From NCBI GenBank assembly GCA_951812925.1, contig OX638372.1, positions 84,961,058-85,025,057 on the forward strand: a stretch of DNA of 64,000 nucleotides, given 5' to 3'. Of this stretch, positions 23,236-34,414 are shown piece after piece (the first letter of the stretch is position 1; every line of letters starts with the position of its first letter). Position numbers and translations under genes: made by a program. The notes beneath the pieces were generated by a model that had not been told where the DNA came from, made no database searches, and worked only from the letters and a program-made list of their open reading frames with translations. The DNA is from Calliopum simillimum (lineage: Eukaryota; Arthropoda; Insecta; Diptera; Lauxaniidae).

Positions 23236-23290
23236 GCTATGGTGACATATGTTTCAGTTACCGCCACGTAACCATCATCAGACCAATTAA
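23236..23290 (-). ncRNA. Hammerhead-ribozyme-like motif (type I arrangement)
   Basis: On the minus strand the conserved core CUGAUGA (23281-23275) is followed by a six-pair stem II, GGUUAC with GUAACU, around a GUGGCG loop. Then come GAAAC (23255-23251) and GUC (23246-23244). Stem I closes by UGGU with ACCA, next to the predicted cleavage between 23244 and 23243. Helix III is only A-U and C-G around AUAU, and ACAUAUGU is palindromic, as in ribozymes thought to act as dimers. A single extra U lies between CUGAUGA and stem II, which is not canonical. Confidence 0.5.
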
Positions 23291-23353
23291 TGTTTTATTC
23301 AATTTATTTTAAATTAAATGAAATAACAATTGAAAAATTTTTTGAACTTTTTG

Positions 23354-23439
23354 TCTGAGGCCGGGATTGAACTATGAACCTCGGAGTCAATCTCCCTATA
23401 TAGCGCATTGATCAATGGACTGCGCTATGTACCCTCAGA
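23354..23439 (-). other. tRNA-like sequence, probably not a functional tRNA
   Basis: On the minus strand TCTGAGG (23439-23433) pairs perfectly with CCTCAGA (23360-23354), like a seven-base-pair acceptor stem. TAGCGCAGTCC resembles an A box, and GTTCAATCC a B box. No convincing anticodon arm or T stem can be drawn, and the length is 86 nt. It may be a tRNA-derived module. Confidence 0.35.
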
Positions 23440-23479
23440 AAAATTGGTAGCCTTTAAAATAAATTGAATAAAACATTAA

Positions 23480-23530
23480 TTGGTCTGATGATGGTTACGT
23501 GGCGGCAACCGAAACATTACGTCTTAACTC
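23480..23530 (+). ncRNA. Second, weaker hammerhead-like motif
   Basis: Plus-strand counterpart of 23236-23290: CTGATGA at 23485, stem II GGTT/AACC, GAAAC at 23511 and GTC at 23521. Stem I pairing is lost and the helix III palindrome is broken (ACATTACGT), so activity is unlikely. Confidence 0.35.
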
Positions 23531-25209
23531 AAATCTGGGGTTGTCCGAAAAAACACAAACTTTTGAGAATTGCATGCAACCCCTTCAAAAGTTTATATTT
23601 GAAAAAATATTATACAGTGCAAAAAAATTAGATCAAAAAAATACTCGTGTATGTAATAATGATTTATCATTATCAACTTTGATCTATTTCAACTATTTGC
23701 GGCCTCGGAAGATTTTTTTTTGTAACTCAGGGGCCGAAACTGATCAAGAATATACATACGAGTATATGCATATAATTTTCTGTAGCTGCCCCACGCTCGT
23801 ATCGTTGTTAATGGTTTTGAAATTTATTGTCTCAAGTGGTAAATGGAACCGCTAAATTTTATTTATTTTTAAATTACATAAAGCTTTTGAATTGTACGCA
23901 GCATGAAAGTAAATTAAACCGAAATAAGTATTTAAAGGAAACACTATTCCCAGGATACACCTACAAGAATTTTACTTAAAAATAACAATTTAATATTTAT
24001 AAAGAATGTAAGAAAAAAAATTTAGTGCTAAAAAAGGTCAGCGCGTAGACGACGTTGCTGTTTTGCAATTGCTGTCAATTTTGCTTCTGAAATAGTCATT
24101 GCCGCTGTTGCTGCTGCTGCATGATTTATGAGGTACATTAAGTTGAAAGCCAACCAACAATTTGTGTAGGTTATAGCAGAACATTACAGAAAACATAGCT
24201 CAAGGTCAAATGTGATTTTTGTTGGTAAATATATGATGCCCCTACGAATCCGCAGACTACTTTGGTACTGTGCTCTGATTTGCCTTAATAAATGTGCGTG
24301 TCCGTCACATGTAGAAAAAGGACATGCCTTTATGTAGCATAAAATTACTTTTGACATTTGCCTATGCTTTGTATACAAACAAACAAATGCCAGTCAGCTA
24401 CTAATGTCCTTTTTTGCTATGCCACTCCAATAAAGATACACTTATTAGTTGGGCGTATAAAAACAACACAATACAAAACTAAAACAACAAATAACATTAT
24501 CACATATCTTCGAAGACATGTCAAATGCTTTAACACTCACATACATTCATTCATGGATACAAATTTTCCACTACACTTTGCTTTTTCCTACAACAAAAGT
24601 GTTTTGCTACGCATATCCTGCTGTAGGCTGTTTAGAGAAGCATGGAAGCGACTTCCTTGCGGGCGTTGAAATGTTGATGAAGTTAATGTTTCGAAACATG
24701 GCATTTGTTACGGGTTTTTATTTTCACTTTTTTTTTCCTTTTTTTGTATTTTTTAATCTTTTCTGTTTTGGGTTTATGCGAATCTTTTTTTTTTATTTTT
24801 TCTTGATTTTTTTCTGTTTTTCATGTTTAATTTTTTCTATTTGTGGTGGTATGATAAGAAATTTTTCGCTGAGCTTAGAGATAAATTGCTATTGATGATC
24901 AGTGTTAACTGTTAAGCTACTGATAGGTACATTTGCGTAGCCCACTTTTCTCAGATTTAGTCATCAAATTGTATATTAGTTTTATTTTGGAATTTAATAA
25001 GAATTTCTAAAGGTTTCTCGAATTGAAAAAAAGTTCAAAATTATTGAAAAAATTAATTCTTAAAACTCTGCATATTCGCCATTTTAATTTGATATTGGTA
25101 GCGATAAAAAATTATTTCAACCTTTTGAAGACCATAGATCATATTAAGAATATCTTATTTTCTTATACGAGCTAAAATTGTGTATAAATATGTATATATA
25201 TATAACCGC
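23531..25209. other. No gene recognised
   Basis: AT-rich sequence with a short GCTGTTGCTGCTGCTGC triplet run at about 24100. T-rich low-complexity DNA at 24720-24840 keeps a plus-strand frame open, but its phenylalanine-rich translation is not credible as a protein. Confidence 0.45.
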
Positions 25210-26340
25210 TAGAACCAGCGACAAGTGGGCCTGTCCGACTTCCAGATGCCACAACTCCTAGGGGCCGGGGCGTTTTAGAGCGTCTTCTGGCAATGAAAAC
25301 CAACGGTCGTGACAACGGACGGTGCTATGCGGTGAAGATTTTTGACAGGGGCAGCTTGTTCGAGTCGGAGAACCGTATTAAGCTGACCATTGCAAAGCGC
25401 TAGGTCTTGGAAGCGCTGCGCTCGGGGCTGTTCCTCGTCCACATGCACTACGCGTTTCAAACTTCGACCAAAGTATACCTGGTGCTGGATTATGAGCATC
25501 TTTGGTGACTCCTGTGGGCGTAGTGGCCAGGTTCCGTAGGTGCTGTGGGACGCTGGAATACATGGCCCCATAGTTGTAAAGGATTAGCTCTTAAGGGTAT
25601 GGGTTGGCGTAGACAAGTGGGCCGTATGTGTTCTAGGCTTCAAAATGCCGGCGGAAGCGGTGCCATTCACTGCCACGAAGCGAATGTTCAACAGGCTCAG
25701 GCCTTCGATCAGCGACGGCGGTCTTGATTTTGTGCGCCAGCTACTGATGATCAATTTAAAGAAACGTTTTGGCTGCAGGGAACGCGGTTCAGAGGTCAGC
25801 CGTCACCGGTGCCTGGCAGATGTCTGCTGGCCCCAGCTCAACAACAAAAATCTCGTGCCACCGTTCCGCTACAATACACGCCACCAACATGCCATGCCGC
25901 TCTATGAGACGTGAAGGGACTTTATGGTGATAGACGCAGCCGCCGCCAGACAAGGCTATACAAGTACTCGTACGCCACCAGCGTGGGCAGCGTGAGAATT
26001 CCTCCCAACCGCACAGCAAGTCAACGTGATTAGAATAAGCGACACCAGCAAGGCAGCGAGCAGAAAGCCAAGCAAAAGAATACCTCCACTATCACCAACA
26101 CATTCACACGAAGCGGCCAGGCCAAAGGAAGTCGGCACCCGACAACCACCATGCCAGATCCGAAGATGAGGTACTGCGGCTCCGGACGACTTCGATGGCC
26201 AGCACCGTGAAGCGTTCTACCGAAGTAGAAATCCAGCCCGAACCCCCTAGTAGGAGTTGATCTGACGCTATTTACGGATGCTGAAGCAGAGGAGATTAGG
26301 CAGATCGTACAGGGTCTGTTTGTAACAAACGAAAAATGGC
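25210..26340 (+). pseudogene. Retropseudogene of an AGC kinase of the MSK/JIL-1 type
   Basis: A GC-rich island with recognisable kinase subdomains in order. SDFQMPQLLGAGAF is the glycine loop, frameshifted. CYAVKIFDR has the ATP-binding lysine. VLEALRS follows, then HMHYAFQTSTKVYLVLDY, the phrase typical of MSK/RSK N-terminal kinases. RCCGTLEYMAP (about 25531) and LAVDKWAV (about 25604) are subdomains VIII-IX. GLDFVRQLLMINLKKRFGCR and LADVCWPQLNNKNLVPPFR are the C-lobe and AGC tail. The segment that should carry HRD and DFG is deleted between 25495 and 25530. Several stops are present and no introns are seen, so this is a processed, dead copy. A living JIL-1/MSK orthologue elsewhere in the genome is presumed. 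JIL-1 phosphorylates histone H3 in flies. Confidence 0.72.
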
Positions 26341-27105
26341 GGGATCAAAATGCTCTGAATTGAAAGCGGGCGAAATATCGCCGTTGCGTTGGAACCTCCC
26401 ATACAAGTAAAATACATTAAATGCTATTTCTCGCAAATAGTGTAACATTTTTTTATGAAATTTTGTATCCGGGTCTGGCTCATGAGTATCTAAAGCATAA
26501 CGGAAAGTGGGCGTTGTTCAATAATTGCCACGCCCACTTTTTTACTGTAACAAAGTAAAAATTTTCGTGAATTACTCAGGCACAAAAAAAATGCAATGAT
26601 CTTTTTATTTCTTACATGTAATTTTCGGCGCTGAATCTATCTTTATCAGCAGAGTTGTCATTATACCTGCAGGATTTCGAAATATCCTAGCTTGAAGTTG
26701 AAGAAACCAACTAGAACCAACTCCTAAATTTTATTGAAACTTCGTATCAGGAATGCTGCTTCGTTAGGTTCCCTTTTTTTGATTTTTGTTACGTTTACAT
26801 TACATTAATTAGAAATTCACCAAAAACCATAAATTTTTAACTTCTGATATTTTTATTTTTTTTCCGATACCATTCGGTACTTTCCGCGTTTTTTCTTATT
26901 ATAATTCTCATCGGTAAATTTAACATCATGAAAATTGGAGGCGAAAAGATACGAATTCCATCATAAAAGATGAATTAAATCAATTAAAAACATCGATTAA
27001 AATTATTAGATCCGATTTTCTACCAAACACGAAACGGTCTCCATGTACTTTATGTAATTACGGAACCGATGTGATTCATTTTGATATTTATCAGTTTGTA
27101 AGAGA
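26341..27105. repeat. Dispersed repeat fragments, no gene
   Basis: It includes GTGGGCGTTGTTC and an inverted GCCACGCCCACTTTTTT (26508-26545). A phrase around TTCGGCGCTGAATC recurs with variations at 27760, 33530, 34090 and 59575. These appear to be pieces of one dispersed repeat family. Confidence 0.5.
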
Positions 27106-27400
27106 ATATATCATACTACTATTTAAAACGTCTATCTGTCTGTGTCCCCATAACTCAAGACCCATTTATCTGATTTGAATGATTTTGTTTTCGTTCATAG
27201 ATATTTTGCATGGCAAGCTTTTAGGAGACATTTTATTTTGAAATACCCTCGGGAGAAACAACAGCCGCTGGGAAAATGTCCAAGACAGCGATATAAAAAA
27301 AAACGTTATTACACTTTTTGACAGAGATGGATGAGATTAAGTTTATACATTTTAAAGGGTATCGGGAACGGGCGAACGAAGTCGCTCCCGGGGCAACTGG
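27106..27400 (+). mobile_element. Helitron 3' end
   Basis: The end GGGCGAACGAAGTCGCTCCC forms a short hairpin and is followed by GGGGCAACTGG. CTGG fits the CTRR end, and the next base is T, as expected at an A/T insertion. It is nearly the same as the terminus of the complete Helitron at 39659. The 5' limit is not identifiable. Confidence 0.6.
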
Positions 27401-28163
27401 TAGTTTAAATTTTTTCTGGAAAAACCATAAGTAGATCCGTTATGAACCTAAGGTCCCTCTAAAGTGGCAGTTCTTTGGTGTGGAATTCATATTTTTTACG
27501 AACGAATTTATAGGCATAAAAGTGTTTCTCATCTTATTACTGTGTGAAATAATTGCTACTTGATAAATAAATTGTTGTTCTTTACATTTATCAAACCATT
27601 ATTTATTTTTCGTATATTGATAAATCACAATAATCAAAAAGGAAGGGTAACTTTTTAACTCGCTTTTGTACTACAATTATACCAATTTCACAGGCACTCA
27701 AAGTAAAAAAATAATGAGCCTGTTAGTAGACATATGTACTCTAACGTACTTTTTGACACTGAATTCGAGTCCGAAGCCAGAATTGCTCATATTCTCCAGG
27801 ATTTCAAGATATTCTGGCTTGAAGCTGTGAAAGCGCTGTTTTCAATCTTTCGGTATAGTTCTAGGAAGTGATGCAATTTAATTCTTTTGATGGCATTGAA
27901 TAGCCTTAATCTTACCTATCAAACCATGCCTTCAAACTTTTTCAATTGTTACTTTCCTAGTTATCACCCTTTGAAATAAGGGCATCTTTTCCCCATATAA
28001 AAATGTATTGGGAAAAGTCACCCTTAACGACCATAGGATCACAAATGCCTCAGAAAATTCCACAAAAACTATAAAAAAAAAAACCCAATAGACCATTCTC
28101 AATAACTAAAATAGTTGCATAAGCTCCCAGTTCTTTTGGGTTAGGTAGTAGCAGTCACGGTGG
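27401..28163. other. Dispersed repeat fragments, no gene
   Basis: It contains another relative of the CTGAAT-GGATTTC-TTGAAG repeat (27755-27960). That repeat is also seen at 26630, 34080 and 59575. Confidence 0.45.
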
Positions 28164-29341
28164 TTTTTAAAAAATTTTAGGTTTTTGAAATACCACCCTC
28201 GATTTTTTTCAGGGATAATCTTGGGGGACCCTTCTAGTATCGTAATCCGCAATCCGCGAAATCGAAAGTCCAGCCGTTTTTTTTTTTCGACTTTTTAGGT
28301 TTTTTAACGATTTTTGAGTATATCTCGGTGTGTATATACATACATATATAACTTTGTGGAAAACAATCACAAGAGACCTCTTGATAGCTTATTTTGAAGA
28401 TAAAGAATGGTTTTAAATGCTTCGGTTAGTAAAAAAGAGCAAATGAATTTCGTCCGTACTGTATACAACCTCAAATATAGCCGAAAACCGAGATTTTTCG
28501 CTTTAAGTTTCACGGTGTGATTTTAAAGTTAACATAACTTTGCAGAAAAATATTGCAGATAAACATTTGATAGCTCAATTTAAAGCCAAAAGAAAGTACC
28601 AAATGTTTCTGGTAATAGAAATTCCCAAAAAATTTTTGTGTGTCCTGCATATAACATCCAATATAGCCAAAAATCGTGTTTTTGCACTTTTTTAACTTTT
28701 TAGGCAAAGATATCTCCGACAAAAAAAAAGATATCGTTATCGGTTTGATTGAGTTTTCAAGGAAAAAACTAGGGCTATTAACTGTCATACCAGATTTAAC
28801 GGCATAATATTACCTTATCTTGTTATATAACTTCAAAAGTCGGAAAAAAATGGTGTCCTTTAAACATATATGTAAGGATATCTCAAAGTCCAGACGTAAT
28901 AGAGCAATTCTAATACCAGAATCGGATTAAGCATCAAAAACCACATCTGGAATGACTACTTTCGTTTCCGGTTTTTTTTTGTGTTTTTCTTAAATACGAA
29001 AAAAACCGATTTTTTTTAAAAATAAATGGTGCGGAAACGATACCTTTTATATGTATGTATGTATGTATGTATATATATATATATCCATATATATATATTA
29101 CACATATATACATATACAAGTATATATTTGTACGTATATACATATATATGTGTACATAATATGTATATACACACCGAGATATACTAAAAAATCGTTAAAA
29201 AAACTAAAAGGTCGAAAAAAAAAAACGGCTGGACGTTCGATTTCGCGGATTGCGGATTTAGATACTACATAGAAGGGTCCCCCAAGATTATCCCTGAAAA
29301 AATCGAGGGTGGTATTTCAAAAACTTAAAATTTTTTAAAAA
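28164..29341. mobile_element. 1.18-kb element with ~185-bp inverted terminal repeats
   Basis: The ends TTTTTAAAAAATTTTA and TAAAATTTTTTAAAAA are inverted. The arms stay inverted through AAATACCACCCTCGATTTTT, GGGGGACCCTTCTA and CGCAATCCGCGAAATCG to CACCGAGATATAC (28164-28350 against 29155-29341). The interior is non-coding, and a microsatellite lies against the right arm. No target duplication could be fixed. Confidence 0.75.
29054..29180. repeat. ATGT/TA microsatellite
   Basis: Runs of (ATGT), (TA) and interrupted TATACATA, next to the right inverted arm of the 28164-29341 element. Open frames across it on both strands are low-complexity artefacts. Confidence 0.85.
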
Positions 29342-29598
29342 TGTTCAAAAATGGGAGAAAAGTATTTTCCCAAAAATGAAATGAATTTTGAAATTGACTT
29401 TAAAAGTTTTTTTATTTTGACATTAACCTCCTGCTGCTTTAATTTAATGAAGAATTTAGTGAAATTATTGCTGTTTTATGAAATGTTGTTTATGATACAA
29501 TTGAAAAATTATATGATTGCAACTGAAGACTGCACGGACTGGTTCAAAATTTTATGAAAAACAAAAATTTGCTTGGAATTGAACTCTCATGGCACATA
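29342..29598. other. No gene recognised
   Basis: Short AT-rich spacer between two palindromic elements. Confidence 0.4.
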
Positions 29599-30047
29599 AT
29601 GTTCTCTTTGGTGCAAATAAGCACAACGTAGAATTTGGTTCATTTCAGAGAATAATTGATGCATCCCAAACCATTTTAAAAACACGAAAAGTGAAAAAAT
29701 TTTAAGATTTAAGATGTTTAACTTTTTATGTGGATTTTGAGCCGCTAAATTCGAATTTGCAATTTATTCCCATAAGTTCTGCAATTTTGGAGATATTGCC
29801 AATTATATTTCGTTCTTAATTTTCCACATTAAATGGGCAATATCTTCAAAACTACAGAACTTATGTAGAAATAAATTGCAGACTCGAATTTAGCTGCTCA
29901 AAGTCCATATAAAAAGTTTAGCAGCTTAAATATTAAAACAAAGAAAAAGGACCACTTATCGGTTTTTAAAATGGTTTGGGAAGATTCAATTCTTTTCTGA
30001 AATGCACTAAATTTTACATGGTGCGTATTGGCACCAAAGATAACATT
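29599..30047. repeat. 449-bp imperfect palindrome
   Basis: The ends AATGTTCTCTTTGGTGC and GGCACCAAAGATAACATT are inverted. Inner phrases GAACTTATG and GGGCAATATCT also pair, with the centre near 29825. It is probably a fold-back MITE, but no target duplication is evident. Confidence 0.7.
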
Positions 30048-30704
30048 TTGCTGAACTTAAAATTTTAAAAAAAAACTCGTCACTTTTATTTTCGTTTTGC
30101 GTTAAAATATTGTATTTAATTTCTTTTATGTTTAATTTGTATTACGAACTTTTCTTTACGTGTTATTTAATTTTAATATGATCTTTTTTAGCTTTTTGCT
30201 ACACGGATTAAAAGCTGCTGCCGAAAACCTCCGAACAAAAGAAAAGAATGACATCGTAAAAAAATGGCATGTCACGTAGGTATAATGTCATTTGACATGT
30301 CATGGTTGGCAGCACCGCAACAAGGGCGCATTCACAATAGCATGCGCTAAGGGCATGATCGGTGCAAGTCGCGTCGGAGTCAAAAAGTCGCTTGCGGCAT
30401 TTTACTGAACTTGAACTATACAAGATATGTATAGTATGTATTTTGATAAATTTGGTAGATGGGTGCCAAAACTGAATACCACACACCAAGGACGTGCCAG
30501 GGGAATGTTAAGAAACATCGCAAATTATATGAAAAATCACATAACATAATTATTTGCAATTAATTATGCCTATAAATTTCGCATTTATTTTGTTTAAAAG
30601 TGAATCGTATAGGTTCTTATGTCGTCACTATTCAGCTAGATACACGAAAGTGCAATTTTTCGGTTTTGGACTCATTTGGTTTTCTTTTATAAAATGCTTC
30701 AATA
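30048..30704. other. No gene recognised
   Basis: Non-coding sequence with a GC-richer part at 30220-30420. Short minus-strand frames there show no motif. Confidence 0.4.
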
Positions 30705-31195
30705 CACTCAGGGAATAATTAGTTTGTAAAATCAACTAATTTACTTTTGATTCAATGTCAAAAATTAGTTGTGAAGTTCAACGAAAATAACACAATGTGA
30801 CGTAGGTATGTACATGGTTAGGTTTTGTTCTTCTTTTCATGTCTTCTAACCATATAGTACGTCACGAAAAAAAGTGAATAAGAACAAAAGTGGTGCCGAA
30901 AAAAAAGTAAAATGGATAATACCTACCGACGAGTACGAGGAAGAAGAAACCGATCGGATGATGAACTTCAAGAAGTTTTAAAAGTAATTATTTTAAGTAG
31001 AATTAAATCAAAACAAATAAAAATGCATTGAAGCCTTAAATCAAAAGGAAATTTCTTTGAATACTAATCACATTAAATTTAATAACTAGTAATCAATAGT
31101 TTTTACAGTCAATTCAAATAATTTTACCTTCGGAGCTAAATCGTTACTGATTTACGTTGAATCAACAGTGAAAGTTGTAGTTTTTTAACTGAGTG
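30705..31195. mobile_element. MITE with CACTCAG termini, TA target site
   Basis: CACTCAG and CTGAGTG termini are flanked by TA (30703-30704, 31196-31197). A weak second match, TTTTGATTCAATG against CGTTGAATCAACA, lies inside. A short plus-strand frame at 30912-31031 starts MDNTYRRVRGRRNRSDDELQ. It could be a captured exon or chance. Confidence 0.5.
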
Positions 31196-31298
31196 TAGAG
31201 TTATGTAAAAAGTATGAAAACGATTTCTGAAGTGATTTAACTAGCAAATGCAAAGCATATTAATCGAAAGATCACATAACGCAAAAAATCTTTTTTAT

Positions 31299-31690
31299 AA
31301 AATGCGGAGAAGAAAATAACTTATTACAAAATGCGGCAAAGAAAATCACTTTTTACAAAATCCGGCGAAGAAAATCACTTTTTACAAAATGCGGCGAAGA
31401 AAATCTCTTTATTTATTTTATTTTTTCAGAAAAATTTTTCCTATTCCTTTTTTCGAAAAAATTTGATTTTTTACGCTGCATTTTTAAAAAGAGATTTTCT
31501 TCGCCGCATTTTGTAAAAAGTGATTTTCTTCGCCGCATTTTGTAATAAGTTATTTTCTTCTCCGCATTTTGTAATAAGTTATTTTCTTCTCCGCATTTTA
31601 TAAAAAGTGATTTTCTTGTCCGTATATTACAAAAAAGATTTTTTTCGCCGCAATTTCAAAGAAAAGATTTTCTTGTCCGCATTTTAAGAA
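31299..31690. repeat. 29-bp minisatellite in head-to-head inverted arrays
   Basis: About four units of AAAATGCGGCGAAGAAAATC-type sequence run rightward (unit phase at 31302, 31331, 31360, 31389). About six inverted units follow after a 100-bp T-rich centre (phase at 31504, 31533, 31562, 31591 and on). The period is 29 bp in both arms. Confidence 0.85.
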
Positions 31691-33666
31691 GAGATAGTCT
31701 TCGTAAGCACCGCCGATAAATTAATATTTTTAAAAATTTCAATAGTTATAGCTCAAATTCAATAATTTTCACTTTCGTGAATCCGGCCTATGAGTGACGA
31801 TATAATTAAAACAAAGCCGTCGTTAAAATTGCTGTTTTTAATCCCTGAAAAATAGATTCGTAGTTTGAAATTTACATTCTCCAAAGGGCTAACCTTGCTA
31901 TAATCATGATAATTAATATCTTTCCCAAATTTCAGCCGAATTGGACCATATTTAGAGGTCGCTAAATCAGAGCGACTTTTATGTTTGATTAACATAGGAT
32001 TTGTATGAAAAATTTAAGCGACTTAATAAAAGATTCATGAAGATTTTTGTATAATATACATTATGGCGTTTTCCGATCCACTCAATTTTGTTTTTCTGTC
32101 GAGCTATTAAGGCTTGATTGTGAAAGTCCTTTTTTCCTATGTAAATCAACTTACATAAAAGAAGACCAAAATTATTTTTATTTTGCCCGAAACTGGTTTT
32201 CTTGACCCGTGGTCTATTTGACAAAAATTATGTGTTTTTTGTTATTTTGAGCTCAAAAAAATGCACATTACACCGGTTCCTGTGGGTCAATTATAACAAT
32301 TTTTTTTGGAATATGTAGAATTTAATCAGGTTTCAAAAGCTGTAAGGTCTATTTCATTATCTTGTGTAGCGAGGGAAAATTTTAAAAAATTCTGAAAATA
32401 GTAAAACTGCATGAATTTCTTGAAAAATGTATTTCGAAAACTGCAGTTATTTCTCTTCAAATTTCAATATGTTTTACAGAACACTAAGGACGTTGAAGTA
32501 TATAGAACGTTAACGGAAAAAATATATACCAAATATATAAGACATTTCACTTTCTTTAATTACGGAAAAATATCTAGACGATGTTGTGCAAGCTATTTTG
32601 ATAACATTTCGTAGGGTGATGTCGAACATATGTTAGCATACAATGGTCGAAAAATGGGCGCAATCAAATAAGTTTTAAATGTAAGATTCCATTCCTTCAC
32701 GTTGAATTCGTTGAACGCGTATTTTTTTAAGTTAACACGTTAACAACCGATTTCCACTATAACAAAATACAAAATGTTTTTGAACGAATAAATCCCATAA
32801 CACTCAATCCCATAACATTTAAAAATGGTCCCAGGTTATACATATTGAATCGCGACTTTTTGGTCTAAAGCTATTTACTTAATAAATTTTTTTTTCATTT
32901 TGTTTTTTTTTTTATTTGCGGCAACGGTATATTCGTTCTCATATGTTTTATTTGACTTTCTGCGCTTTGCAACATTTTGATATCCAACCGTCATAAATCA
33001 CAAACAAAATTTTGATCCTTAAAAAAATAAAAGCTTATGTAACAGTATTTAAATACACACATACATACATATTTAAATACATACCTATAAACACACGTAT
33101 GTATAACTTCAGCAAAGATTTATCGTGTGTTTATTTTGCTGGATGCGTGTGTAGCCTTTTTATTTTAAGTCCTTTGCTTTTTTGATTTATTAATGGCGGT
33201 AGCATTTTTAATATGTTTTATTTCTTGCATTCAATCAAATTCCCAGCACAGTTTTTATATACATAAATTTAAAATAGGAAAATATTGAATCTGCAATGAA
33301 ATGAAACTTTTTAAAGAAGAATCAATGGGGAATGATGATCGACCAAAATCTTAAAAAGTAGCTGGCAACAATATTACCAATGCCCCATCATGAAATTTAA
33401 ACAAATAGTTTAACCAAAAAAAAAAAAAATGAAGTTTTTTGTATATTTAATGACTCCAAAAACTGCATTTTAAGGTTCGATTCCTGGGAATTCAAAAACT
33501 ATAAAGTGATTCTATTGCTGGATTCGGATTCAGCGTCGATAATAAAAATGACTTTTTTTCTAATAGAAAAACTAAAAAATAATTCGAAAAAATCTAATAT
33601 CTCGTGAACGCGGTCAGCTTTAATATTCCAAATTACATTTTTTAGGCTACTAAAAGACGGGAAACT
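31691..33666. other. No gene recognised
   Basis: AT-rich non-coding DNA with a CATA-rich microsatellite-like patch at about 33055-33105. No motif or paired repeats identified. Confidence 0.4.
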
Positions 33667-33735
33667 TACTGGGTGCTCAGATTTTATACCCTACACCCAG
33701 GATATATTCACTTTGTTTTTCCGTTTGTGATACAG
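33667..33735 (-). repeat. Reversed tail of the mini-me/DINE-1-like repeat
   Basis: TTTTATACCCTACACCCAGG, ATATTCACTTTGT and TTCCGTTTGTG are the complement of the tail at 56290-56357. Confidence 0.6.
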
Positions 33736-34414
33736 AGCTCTAGAGAAGAAGGTGTGACAAGCATTCAAAAGTGCGAAAACGCATCAAAATACACACAAAT
33801 AAAAGAGATAGAAGGTGAAAGCTCTGAGCAAAAACAAGGTGAATTCGGACAAGAGGGCGTCACAGCTGGGAGGAGCCGATTTTGATTTTAAGGGATATCA
33901 CCCACGAGTTTTTTTCTAAATTGGTGGACCTTCAGGTACAATACCCCATTTTCCATAAAATCGTACGTGTGGCAGTTTTTAATTAATCTCATTTTGAAAA
34001 TTGTACTAAAATTTCCAAATAAATCGAAAGAATCGTAAAAAGAAACAAGCAAATAAAAACAGAAATAGTAATTTGATGCATTTTTTGATACTGAATTTGA
34101 ATCAGAATAGGGCTAACTTGTCAGGATTTTCAGATATCCTAACCTAAAAGTACAAAAAACAACCTTGGCTATTTTTGAAGTTTTGTAACAAGTTATGATA
34201 GTTTCTGGCTATAAATCTTGATATGGTATTTGAAAGAACTAGTTTTGGTCGGGCGTGGCACCTTCTATACAAGAAAATTGTTTTGTATTTAGTTTTGGTT
34301 GTTCAAAGGTTACATCCTCACTTGTCTTATTTAATTTTTGTCAAACTTTTTTTTTGGTTCAAGGACAATGTTTACTATCACCATCTCTCTTCCTTATACA
34401 TGGTTCTTCACTAT
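33736..34414. other. Dispersed repeat fragments, no gene
   Basis: It contains a further weak relative of the CTGAAT-GGATTTC repeat (34085-34180) and a CGGGCGTGGCACC phrase at 34249. No coding motif. Confidence 0.4.

Larger units (their letters stand above)
23236..23530. repeat. Inverted repeat pair flanking a tRNA-like sequence
   Basis: About 62 bp at 23251-23312 is repeated in inverted form at 23450-23515, including CCATCATCAGACCAATTAAT and its complement. Each arm, read outward from the centre, contains a hammerhead-like core. The ~140 bp between them holds a tRNA-like sequence. It could be a fragment of a Penelope-like element or an animal retrozyme in inverted arrangement. Confidence 0.6.

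Noticed and set aside
23354..23439. A functional tRNA gene
   Set aside because: The acceptor-like stem is good, but no anticodon or T stem fits, and it lies within an inverted repeat structure. Kept only as a tRNA-like sequence.
24518..24895. 125-codon plus-strand frame rich in phenylalanine
   Set aside because: It results from T-rich low-complexity DNA. No homology-like motif or start context.
25210..26340. A working kinase gene
   Set aside because: The section with HRD and DFG is missing and several stops and frame changes are present.
28934..29272. Tyrosine/isoleucine-rich frames on both strands
   Set aside because: They read through an ATGT/TA microsatellite.
31299..31690. Regular 29-bp repeats resembling a CRISPR array
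   Set aside because: Repeats are directly adjacent with no unique spacers, are inverted around a centre, and lie in an animal genome.
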